A stretch of 64,000 nucleotides of DNA from Meconema thalassinum (taxonomy: Eukaryota; Arthropoda; Insecta; Orthoptera; Tettigoniidae), in contig OX336389.2 of the NCBI GenBank assembly GCA_946902985.2, forward strand, positions 978,456,084 to 978,520,083, read 5' to 3'. This document shows, one piece after another, positions 23,540 through 33,508 of the stretch. The number at the start of each line of letters is the position of its first letter. The first letter of the stretch is position 1. The notes beneath the pieces are model-generated. The model was not told the DNA's origin, made no database searches, and saw only the letters and a program-made list of their open reading frames with translations. Made by a program: the position numbers and the translations under genes.

Positions 23540-24105
23540 TATTCCCATCAATATTTGAGTTGACTTCTGAATATCATGTTATTATGCTTTCGTGCATTCT
23601 GTATTGTACTGGAAATAGGATTGGACAATAAAAAGTGACTGAAATCTATTATCACTCTGGGTTGTTCCCCATTCACGTCCTTCCACTTCTTCTTCCTATC
23701 ACTTCATGGTAGCATTGATCTTTGTGATGGGTTAGTTGGGACCCCTTTGTGTCTTTTTGTAGAGGGTTTATAGTCTTGTAGTGCTGTATGTGAAAAGCTT
23801 TTTAAAGTCGTATCTTTTGTCTTGGAGCATAATATTATACTTGCAGGTTAGTTTGTTTTTGTCCGTAAACCTTGTTATATTAATGATTGATGACATCATA
23901 GTATTCAAGTGGCCATTAATTTTGTTCACAACACCTATGTAACCCCCCCCCCCCCCCCCCCCCCCCAGTCACGTTCTTCTCCATTATGATTTGTTATGGG
24001 CAACACATACATTAGGTGTGTTTCAATGATTTAGTGCCCCAACGGGGAGAGGGAATCAACAACAAAAAACAAATAACAATCTATTTAAGAGCTTTATAAA
24101 TATTT
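23540..24105. other. Spacer with 24-base C-run; likely DFFB 3' flank
   Basis: No gene is recognised. A homopolymer of 24 C lies at 23943-23966. The part next to 24106 should contain the DFFB 3' UTR on the minus strand, but no clear polyadenylation signal was identified. Confidence 0.4.
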
Positions 24106-24337
24106 TTACTTTACATAGCATTTCTGGTGCGCTCCCAAGTCTTTATATATATATTGCTCAGGATCACATTCAACATTATGCTTGCCTTTATCATGGCACA
24201 CAATGTGAACAAGCTTCAAATTTTTGGTAGTGAAGAGCAAATTGAAGAAATACTGCCAATTAATGTGGCACTGATTATTTACAGCCACACATGCTGCATC
24301 CAATAAAGCTGGCAATATACTGCGGGAGCGCTCTATC
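24106..24337 (-). CDS. DFFB: DFFB/CAD (caspase-activated DNase), terminal exon
   Basis: CAD is the nuclease that cuts chromatin between nucleosomes during apoptosis, in complex with its inhibitor/chaperone ICAD, in the nucleus. This minus-strand exon follows a good acceptor (CTCTCCTTTCTTACAG, AG ending at 24338) and encodes IERSRSILPALLDAA, WQYFFNLLFTTKNLKLVHIVCH, GKHNVECDP and a short tail ending CYVK and a TAA stop at 24106. The His residues of VHIVCH and GKH match conserved active-site and metal-binding His of the CAD beta-beta-alpha-metal nuclease fold. Phase fits the exon at 51048-50676 exactly (CAC AG|G ATA). It is intact. The basic tail seen in vertebrate CAD is not obvious, as the protein ends soon after the nuclease core. 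Confidence 0.9.
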
Positions 24338-24908
24338 CTGTAAGAAAGGAGAGCAGTATTTAAGTTTCACCATTCTCACAACCTAAATATTTACGAATGT
24401 ATTTGCAATGGGATCAATTGGTCAAAGATGAACTCTGGATATGAACAGTCAGGGTGTCTACTGCAAGTATGAACCAATAATTAGATACTTTTTAGCTAAC
24501 TTTTCAATCAAGAAGTGTTTGCAGTCTGCAAGCATAACACCTCATCGCACAGTGAAAAAGAAACCTAATGAACTATGTTTAAAGAGGTATATAAAATTTA
24601 CTTGAGTTTTAACGCACACAAATTCTGATCATTTGGCATGAAAATGCACTTAATTCGGTATATAATTTAGAAAGATAATTATTGATGGACAATTTTAGAA
24701 AGATAAATAATGAAGAACCATGTACACATAATGAAATAATAAGTTAGCTAGTTAGTTATTGTTGCTGTAAGTGATGGAACAGTAAGGCCATCTACTCCTT
24801 TGAATAATAAGTAAACAATAAAAGAAAGAAATTATCGGATAAATTATAAACAAAAAGTACCGTAATTAGTAACTATATAAAAATTAAATAAATAATGGAT
24901 ATTTAACA

Positions 24909-25109
24909 TTGAATAAGTTGTTTCATGATGGACTACTGCGGAATATAATTGCGGGTTCCATAGATGGCAAAAATTATAGAGGACGACCAAGACAAGAGTA
25001 TATGACGCAAATATTAGAAGACATGAGATGTGATTCCTACTACATACTGAAAAGGAAAGCAGAGAAGCGAGAAGAATGGAGAGCTGCTGCCAATCGGTCA
25101 CACAGCTGA
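24909..25109 (+). pseudogene. C-terminal scrap of a non-LTR reverse transcriptase
   Basis: The frame encodes LLRNIIAGSIDGK..RGRPRQEYMTQI and KRKAEKREEWRAAAN, the typical tail of LINE polyproteins (GRPR followed by a W at the extreme end). Only about 65 codons remain, with no RT core. Confidence 0.65.
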
Positions 25110-25154
25110 TAACTAGATAGAGTTGTTTCAGCTAGTATGTCGTCTTGTGTACAA

Positions 25155-25660
25155 GAAGTTGTTATGATTACCCAGAGCTCTGTTCTTGGCCGTTAGACGA
25201 TGATTTCATTAGTACCCGCGGTAGGGCACGAAGAAATATTGCGACGTTACGTGATCGTCACCGAATTCGCTCTTTGCGGTCTAGTACGTAGGAATATCGA
25301 GATGTTACACGATCGGCGCTGCTCTCAATCGTTTAACGAGATTCCCATAGTCTTCACGGTAGAACACGGAGAAACATCACCGTTTACGCAATCGGTGTCA
25401 CTCTTGGAAGTTTGACAAAATTTCCATTGTTCTTGAGATCAGGCACAAGAAAATATAGCTTTATTACGCAATCGGCGCCGCTTGTTGTCCATTTCACAAG
25501 AATCTCGTTGTCTTCGTTATCGGATAAATATCGCGATGTTACACAATCGCCGCCGCTATCGGCCGAGCGACGAGATTCACATTGTCCTCGTAGTTGGATA
25601 CTGAGAAATAACGAGACATTACTCATTTTCAGCGCCGCAACAAGCCGTTCAACGACTGTC
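25155..25660 (+). repeat. Six degenerate tandem copies of a ~78-bp repeat
   Basis: The motif GATGTTACGCAATCGGCGCC and relatives occur near 25245, 25301, 25380, 25460, 25534 and 25614, spaced mostly 75-80 bp. Units share a flank like GAGATTCCCATAGTC. Single related copies occur at about 39460, 39657 and 45943. The array lies directly upstream of the CR1-like LINE leader, and could be its promoter monomers or an older satellite. Confidence 0.7.
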
Positions 25661-25934
25661 TGCCTGTCTGTGTGTCCTAGCAGAGTGGTGGTCGCAAGTT
25701 CGCAGTTGGGAATGGTTAAAACTTACAAGCAGTTATATACATATACTTCTTCAATCACTGTTTGAACCAAGTAGAGCAGTGGTGCTTTTACGAGACTTCA
25801 CCCGATTGGAAGATATACGTATTTCACATTCTTCTTTATTGGTAGGTAATTAGATTAATTCTATTAGGTAGTAATAATTAAAATAAATTTAGTGTAATTT
25901 GGTGTAAACATCTAGGCTAACTTAGATCTCTAGT

Positions 25935-26960
25935 ATGACGACAGTAAACAGTGTTAGTGTCTCGTCAGGTACTGTAACCGTAACGGATTTATGCTCGTCG
26001 TACAAAATAAAAGTAAAAAATGCAAATAAAATCATCACAAGAACTCAGGTAAAATTGAATGAGGAGAAAAGTGAAACCGATTGTCGTAATGTAGGCCTAC
26101 CGCTACCGTCATGCGAATGGCATAACCTGAGAAACGAACTGTCCTCAAAAGACGAAATTATAAAGCTCCTAAAGGACGATATTGCTAAGTTAATGGAAGA
26201 GATGAATAAATTAAAAGGAAACAGAGAGGAAAGCAAGGAAACTGGGTCGACAGTGATTGCTGGTAAGGTAAGATTGAATAAGCCTAGGCCTATAAATGGA
26301 GTACTTGTAACTGAAATTCCCGTCTCAAATTCATTAGGAGTGCTTGTCGAAGAAAATGATGACTTTCCTCAAGAAGAAAAGAAGAAAGTGATAAAGAGAA
26401 AATCCAGGAAGATGCGGATATTTGCGGATAGCCACGGGCGAAATGTAGCAGCAAGCGTATTGGAGAGAAGCAGAGAAATGGAGGTCACTTCGACAGTAAA
26501 GCCAGGAGCTCAAATTGCAGACGTCACGAACGGAATGATAGGAGAGTGTGCGTCCCTTACTGCAAAGGACTACGCAGTGATCATCGCTGGAGCAAACGAC
26601 GTCTATAGAAATGAGAGTAAAAAGGTAATCAAAGATTTAAAGGGTACATTGCCATCCATGCAGAAAACAAATGTCATTATTGTAAACATTCCGCAGAGAT
26701 ACGATTTAATTCCCAAATCATGTGTAAATGTAGAAATAGAGGCTACAAATGGAAAAATTCATAAAATTTGTAAGAGTTTTCCAAATGTCCAAATTGTAGA
26801 TTTAAGTAAATTAGACAGGAAGTTCCACACTCGGCATGGCCTACACTTAAATAGATTAGGAAAAGAGTATCTTAGTGATGAAATCTGCAAAATTGTAAAT
26901 TCAAATGGTAAGAATAATTCAACAGTAATATCATTAGAGTGGAAGCAGGGAAACTGGTAG
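25935..26960 (+). CDS. LINE ORF1 protein with SGNH/esterase-like domain
   Basis: ATG start, 341 codons and intact. Residues 60-105 form a coiled coil (LRNELSSKDEIIKLLKDDIA). Residues about 155-330 look like the esterase (SGNH) domain found in ORF1 of CR1-group LINEs: MRIFADSHGRN (block I, Ser nucleophile position), VIIAGANDVY (block III, G-x-N-D) and RHGLHLNRLGKEYL (block V, catalytic His). ORF1 proteins of LINEs bind element RNA; the esterase role is unclear. It overlaps the ORF2 frame by about 22 bases. ORF1 is intact while ORF2 is broken. Confidence 0.85.
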   Translation: MTTVNSVSVSSGTVTVTDLCSSYKIKVKNANKIITRTQVKLNEEKSETDCRNVGLPLPSCEWHNLRNELSSKDEIIKLLKDDIAKLMEEMNKLKGNREESKETGSTVIAGKVRLNKPRPINGVLVTEIPVSNSLGVLVEENDDFPQEEKKKVIKRKSRKMRIFADSHGRNVAASVLERSREMEVTSTVKPGAQIADVTNGMIGECASLTAKDYAVIIAGANDVYRNESKKVIKDLKGTLPSMQKTNVIIVNIPQRYDLIPKSCVNVEIEATNGKIHKICKSFPNVQIVDLSKLDRKFHTRHGLHLNRLGKEYLSDEICKIVNSNGKNNSTVISLEWKQGNW

Positions 26961-29786
26961 AAGAAGCCAAACGTGAGGTTTGGCAATCAGATCTTTTGAA
27001 GTCAAATTTAACGGAGTGTAACAATGGTATTTCGGATTTGTCTAGCAACAATAACAATTATGATAATAATAATGTAAATAAATCACCAACACAAGCTTGC
27101 AAAAGTAACAAATTTAAAATTTACCACCAGAATGTCCAGTCTCTTTATAATAAAATTGATTACATAAATCTAATGCTTAAAAATGAACTTAAAGACATCT
27201 CAGCACTATGTATTTCAGAACATTGGCTGAAAGAGGAACAACTCGAATTAATTCAATTCCCAGGGTTTATACAAGCTAGCAAATACTCTAGATCTAATAT
27301 TAGCCATGGTGGTACTTGCATCTTCTTAAGAAATAATTTAGATCATGAACAGATAACAGCTTATGATTATCTAATTATGGAACAGGATTTTGAATTCTCT
27401 GCCGTAAAAATACAGCAGTTTAAGTTAATAATTGTATGCGTATACCGTTCTCCGTCAGGAAAGTTTCCTTTATTTATAGATAAATTAGAATTGTTACTCA
27501 ATAACATGAGCAAAGTAAATTTCTATATAGTAATTTGTGGGGATGTAAATGTGGATTTCTTACAATTTGATAGAAATTGTGAATTATTAACACAGTTACT
27601 AATTTCCTATAGACTGAAACCTACAGTAAATACCCCAACAAGAATAACAAAATTTAGTAAAACCACTCCTGATCAAATTTTTATAAATACAGATAAATAT
27701 CACCATTCAATAGAAGTCTATTGTCCGGGTTTTAGTGACCACCATGGACAAATACTGAGTTTTGAAGTATCCGAAACAATCAATAATAATGATAATGGAG
27801 TAAAATCAAAGTGCAGGTCATTCACTGAATCAAATGTTACATATTTCAATGACTTAAGGAAACATGGTCAGAAATTTATGAACTAGAAAATGTAAATGAT
27901 AAATTTAATGCATTTAACAGTACCCTAAAACAGTATTTTGAAATAGCACTCCCCTTTAAACGAAGAACTGTTCAAAATAACAAAACTAGCAATTGGATAA
28001 CAACAGGGATTATAAATTCATGTCAAAGAAAGAAATTTCTACACAAATTATATAAACAATACCACACAACACCTGAATTCAATTTATACTACAAAAAATA
28101 CACTAGCATATTAAATAAGGTAATAAGACTAGCAAAGAAAATGCATAATGATAATTTTATTTCCCAATCATCTAATAAAAACAGGGCTATGTGGTCCGTG
28201 ATAAAGAAAGAAACTGGAAAATCTGCTAAAATACAAAGGAACATTACACTGACCAGAAATAATAAAGTGATTAATAATCCAGAGGAAATAGCAAACACTT
28301 TTAATGACTATTTTCTGGAAATTCGACAAAAATTATTAAATAAATCACAGGTAAATACACTGAATTCTAGTAGTAAAAAATATATGCAGTGATTCCTTAT
28401 TTATAAATCATGTCACAAGTGAAGAGGTAAGAATAGTTATAAAAGAGCTAAAACATAAATTATGTGCTGGCATTGATGGCATCCCTGTTGCAATTTTAAA
28501 GAAATGTGCAGAAAATACAATAAATCCACTTACGCACTTAATAAACAGTTCAATTCTCTCAGGAACTTACCCGGATATCTTGAAGTTATCATAAGTAATT
28601 CCAGTGCACAAAAACGGTTCAAAAGATGAATTAGATAACTATCGTCCTATTACCTTACCAACTGGTATTGCAAAAAAAAGGGGAAAAAATTATGTATAAG
28701 AGACTGATAAGTTTCATAGAAAAAATAAAATATTATCAATCTCACAACATGGATTCAGAACGGAAAAATCTACACAGACAGCAATTTACGAATGTAGTAA
28801 TTGTATACTGAAATTAATTGACAATAAGGAACATGTAACTGGCCTATTCTTGGATTTATCGAAAGCATTTGATGTTGTTGACCATAAAATCCTCCTTACC
28901 AAACTAAATCAATATGGTATTAGAGGTCTAGCTAATAAATGGATCGAGTCTTACTTAACAAGGCGTAAACAAATAGTAAGCTTGAGACACAAGGATGATG
29001 GAACCAAATTACTTAATGAAACATTGTCCAATGAGGGAATTATTGAATTTGGAGTACCCCAGGGATCGGTTTTGGGCCCACTACTCTTTCTTCTATATAT
29101 CAATGATATAACACAGAACGTTCATTCACATAAGGAAATTTTGTTTGCGGATGATACAACACTCGCAATAAAAGGTGAAACTAAACAGGTCATACAGCAG
29201 TCTGCTGACTCCGTTACAGGAGAGTTAACCAAATGGTCACAAGATAATCGCCTCATAATAAACTATAAAAAAACAGTATGTCTAAATTTCCACACTATAC
29301 AGAATAGGAATCCTGCGAAATCCAATATAACATTAAATGGTCATCAAATAGAAAGTTTTTAGGACTATGGATACAACAAGACTTGAAATGGAATAAACAT
29401 AAACAATGTCTGAATACTAAACTGAACTCGATGTGCTTTGCGTTACGTATTTTGAAAACCTGCACTAGCATGCACACATTAAGAAATACTTATTTTGCTT
29501 ATTTCCATTCATACTTAAGATATGGGATCATATTTTGGGGGTATGTCGCCAGATGTACTAAGCACGTTTAGGATACAAAAGAGGGCGATTAGAATTATGG
29601 CAAATGTAAACTCTAGAGAATCACATAGACCTCTGTTTAAAGATTTAAACATTCTCCCACTGCCCTGCATATATATCTTTGAAAGTATTATGTTTTTTAA
29701 AAATAATTTAAAGAATAAAGATGTTTTTCTTAAAACAAACAATGATGTTCATAGGCATAACACAAGACAAAATCAAAACATTCATA

Positions 29787-29824
<38 letters not shown>

Positions 29825-29982
29825 GCATATATCAAAAAGGAACTTTTCACACTGGAGTTAAATTATACAATAAACTACCCCAGTATGTAAAACTGGCCCC
29901 AAAAATAAAAACCTTTGATAGAATGTTGAAAGCTTATCTGCAGTGCCATTGTTTTTACTCAGTATTTGAATATCTTAGCGTA
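26961..29982 (+). pseudogene. LINE ORF2: endonuclease and reverse transcriptase, frameshifted
   Basis: The APE-type endonuclease is intact to 27886 (IYHQNVQSLYNKID, ISEHWL, VCVYRSPSG, CGDVNVDFL, TPTRIT, FSDHHGQ). Frame loss near 27855 and more shifts and stops at 28392, 28590 and 28680 break the linker and early RT. The RT core is readable at 28850-29362 (LDLSKAFDVVDHKIL, GVPQGSVLGPLLFLLYIND, FADDT). The C-terminus continues in pieces to about 29982 and includes a CA microsatellite at 29790-29823 inside coding sequence. There is no ATG ahead of the endonuclease, so ORF2 may have been reached by reinitiation at the ORF1 stop. Confidence 0.85.
29790..29823 (+). repeat. (CA)n microsatellite
   Basis: About 17 uninterrupted CA units within the decayed LINE ORF2, encoding a His-Thr run in one frame. 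It is a later expansion. Confidence 0.9.
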
Positions 29983-30179
29983 TAGGAGCGATGAAATCTA
30001 TAATTATATTTTACTTTTTTAATTTAATTGTAATACCTAGCTGTATGTTGTTGTATTTATAGAATTAAGTTTTCATATTATAATAGAGTGAGGTGTAAAT
30101 AGTTGTGCAATAAGATTGTATCTATTAAGATTTGCTATTATAATAAGTTAAATAGTTATAATATTAGTAATATATACCT

Positions 30180-31571
30180 TGTAACGTGTTTTCGAGGTTT
30201 TTTTATGCAACTGGCATAAGTCAGTAGGAAGCCATTCTATATTTATTTACGCGGCAAATTGTTCAGCCAAGAGAATTTTTCATGTTAATTTATTATTATT
30301 ATTAATTTATTATAATTATTATTAAGGTATTTTCGGAGCATTTTATAAAAATTTTTAGCATCCAGATAGGTTTTCTATGTCTTAGAAAACGCTATCAAGC
30401 AAATTATTACGAACGACAATATCATAGAAAATTATGTGATTGCGGAATTTTACGGAGTTTTCGTCAGTTAGGGTATATCGAGAGACGTGACTCACTGGGA
30501 ATTCAAGTACACGCTTAATCTTGTCGGAAAGCATGACGCAATCCTGGGTCGCAGCGTCAAGGAAAGGCGAATGTATGGAACGGAAAACGACTTCTCCCTC
30601 CCGCCGAGTGTAATGAGCCAGAGTGGGGATCTAGCGCGTAGGGAGCAGCCAATCAGTGGAGGCCACACAAGCTAGAAGTCGGATGAAGAGTGGGGATGCG
30701 ACGGGTGCATATATCGTTCAGTGTTCCGTGGAACGAGGACTAACAGTATAGAACTTAAAGAGTGCGGTTGTACGCGGGAGTCGCTCCGATGTTCCGTGAA
30801 GTGGAGGACTAACTTTTGTAAAACTTAACCAGTGTGGTGGTACGAGTGTTTGGGTCCGATGTACGGACCATAGAATTATCTAATCTACCAGAATCTCATC
30901 AAATATCGACAAAGATGTCGACGTCCAGGAGACTGTGGAAAGCTCACAGCATCATCCAGTACGAGGGAAAGGCTTCGGCCATTTCCAGTGGTAAGCGCGA
31001 ATGACGCAGAAATACGCAATCTCTCATTTCTCTTGGTTTTATATTTCATATTTCAGTAACTTCATAGCTTGGGAATAAGAGTAAAATCAATAATTTATCA
31101 GACTCCGTTTTCACGTAATTTTCTATCGGTAATATTAAAATCACAACGCTCCTATTTAAATTTTAAACTTATTATTATTAATTTTGCTATTCTTGTTTTA
31201 TATAATAAATTCATTTCTTTTACAATGCAATCTTTGCTTTCAGTAGGTAGCATTAGATATAGACCAATTCCTTCTCCTGATACAATTGTTTGTTGGGTTA
31301 ATGATCAAATCATACCACGATCTGAATGAATAGAGTCTTGAAGGTGTTCTGCCAGAGCTAGACGTTGTTAAATACAAATTTAGATTTCAACATTGCATTG
31401 AGGTCTTGGCGCCTATTAAAACAACATAGCTTAGGCAAAAGGGGGGGGGGGGCTAGCAAAACTGCTACAATTGTCATCCCAACGTGGAGATAACGCTACA
31501 TTTGTACGCTCAACGTGGGGCAAAGTAAATACCGTTTCACTTGCCATCCCAGCCTAAGCGAAACTGCTACA
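30180..31571 (+). repeat. 5' LTR of second gypsy element
   Basis: It starts TGTAACGTG after ACCT and aligns with 37902-39248. The last ~120 bases hold a tandem motif with CTACA..TTGTCGCC..CAACGTGGGGCA, so the end could be set at any copy; the last CTGCTACA (31571) matches the defined end of the 3' LTR. It contains a G-run at 31441-31452. Confidence 0.8.
30915..31329 (+). other. Possible two-exon small ORF inside the LTR
   Basis: ATG at 30915 (context CAAAGATGT) opens 25 codons to AGTG|GTAAGC (donor at 30991). A pyrimidine-rich TTTGCTTTCAG ends at 31243. Joining the two gives an in-frame continuation of 28 codons, rich in Ile and Pro, stopping at 31327-31329. The predicted product is about 54 residues. 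The 3' LTR keeps the ATG, donor, acceptor and frame (38635-39051), with one amino-acid change. An alternative acceptor at 31056 gives an immediate stop. No family was recognised. It may be a real accessory protein or simply a spliced leader. Confidence 0.3.
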
Positions 31572-31600
31572 TTTGTCGCCGACAACTTGGGGATGAAAAC
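31453..31600 (+). repeat. Tandem PBS-like modules at the end of the 5' LTR
   Basis: Four degenerate units of 35-40 bp, each with (C/T)TACA followed by TTGTCGCC-like and CAACGTGGGGCA-like sequence. The second half resembles the primer-binding site complementary to insect tRNA-Lys as I remember it. The 3' LTR (39159-39248) has two full units plus a final CTACA. Confidence 0.6.
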
Positions 31601-31684
31601 CTAATGACATTTGTGGAAGGAGAAGGGTACATATTTCTGTGCCTGTATTTTGGGGGTTATTTGTCTTTATCAGTGTATATCATT

Positions 31685-33508
31685 ATGGGGGATGAGAAAG
31701 AAAGACAGATGAGGTTACGTAGTAGTCATCAACTGGAGAGTGATGATACGAGCAGTATGTCGAGTGATGGTAGTACCGGGGTAGCGGGGGTAAATCCCGA
31801 TACTAAAACAGGGAGTGTAGGCGGCCAACCAGAATTAAAAACATTACTTCTCGAGTTCATGTATCAGAACAAAATTAGTAGTGATGCCTTAAATGCAAAA
31901 TTAGAACAGAATAATGCAAAATTAGAACAGAATAATGCAAAATTAGAACAGAATAATGCAAAATTAGAACAAAACAGTAGGGAAAATAAAGAAAGTACAG
32001 AAGCTTTAAATAAAAAATTAGAACAGAATAATGCAAATTTAGATAAGAACAACAAGGAAATTAGTGTGAAAATGGAGCAGATTAGAGGAGAAATCAGAGG
32101 AGTAATGGAAGAGAAGGTTAAAGAGATCATTGCAGATGTAGACAAGAAATAAGGAAAAGTACAGGAGGAGTTAGAAATTAGAATCAGTACACAGGCTGAA
32201 AATTTAAAAGAACTAGTGCAACTGGAAACACAGCAGGTCAAAAAGCAATTGGGGGGAGAAATTGACAAAATTCAGGTAGCAACTAAAGAGGTTAAGGAAC
32301 AGCTGGGGGGTAGAATTGAGAAAGTCCACTCGCAAATATTTGCAGAGGTAAATGATTTAAGAGAGAGTAATAGAGAGAGCATTAGCAAGATTGAGGAGAA
32401 ACAAGCAAAGCTATATAATAAAGTAGAAGAATCAGAAGGAAATATTAAATTAACAGTAAACAGTATTGAGAGGAAGGCTGAGGAGAAAATCGCAGAATTA
32501 GAATTAAAAAGCTAGGATCAGGCAAGAAAATAGTCAGAATAGGCCAGTTTTTGTGAATAGCACACACAGGGAGGTAGAACTGGGTAAGTTCAGCAATCGA
32601 CAGGGGTGCCCAATGGAGTTCATCAACACTATAGAAAATAAATTCGGGGAGAGGTTGGAAAATGGTAGTATTGAGTGGTGCCAGGTAGTTGAAATTTTAG
32701 AACAAGTGTTTGTGGGGGAAACGAGGAATTGGTTTGCTGTCTACAGAGACAAGTTAACTGATATTAATGATTTTAAAATGAAATTCTGTGAAAAGTTCTG
32801 GAATGAGGTTATTCAGTCGCAGCATCGTGAGGGAGTAGTGTGTGGTAAATATAACCCTAAAGGAAGCTCCACCATGACCGAATACATTTTAGGGCAGGTA
32901 TTAGTGTGTAAATATCTGGATGGCTTGAAGGAGGAAAGTGATGTGGTAAGGTTGCTACTTAGGCACTTTCCCTATAGGATCAAGGAGGCTGCTTGTATCC
33001 AGAATGTAAAGACAATATCACAAGTAGAAAATTTGAAAGCACATTTGATGCACTAGGGAGAGGGGGTTATGAGGACAATTTCAATCGGAACCAGGGTAAT
33101 AATAATAATAGACCTAATGAAGCCAGGCATCAAGAAGTTCAAGGGAACGGTGGCGAAGGGGCCAACGCTCAAAATAGAAATAATAATAATCAGCTAAATC
33201 AGAACAGAGGAAATGGCTATGGTAATCAGTATCAAGGGAGGAACAATGATTTCAGGGGAAATCAAGGGAGGAACAATGATTACAGGGGAAATCAAGGGAG
33301 AAACAATGATTTCAGGGGAAATCAAGGGAGAAATTATAATGACGATAATTACAACCAGAATAGGGGTCAAGGAAGAGGACAGCCTAGTGGTAGTAATATA
33401 CAGCCAAACAATGACAACACAGCCCAGAACAACCAGACCAGTTCAGTAGTTAGTAGTACTACGGCCAGCTGTAGCGGTTCTTTAAACGCGAACCAGGCGG
33501 CGAAGTAA
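31685..33508 (+). pseudogene. Gag of second gypsy element
   Basis: ATG at 31685. An N-terminal coiled coil carries four perfect repeats of NAKLEQN (31889-31973). A TAA at 32150 interrupts the frame, which continues unchanged to a TAG at 32513. A frame change then leads to a capsid-like domain (32553-33056: MEFINTIENKFGERL, TRNWFAVYRDKL, FCEKFW). Another shift leads to an Asn/Gly/Arg-rich tail with repeats of RNNDFRGNQG (to 33508). There is no CCHC knuckle. The layout parallels the gag of the first element. Confidence 0.82.

Noticed and set aside
23381..23563. Open frames across the right end of the MITE
   Set aside because: They run through a terminal inverted repeat and have no recognisable content.
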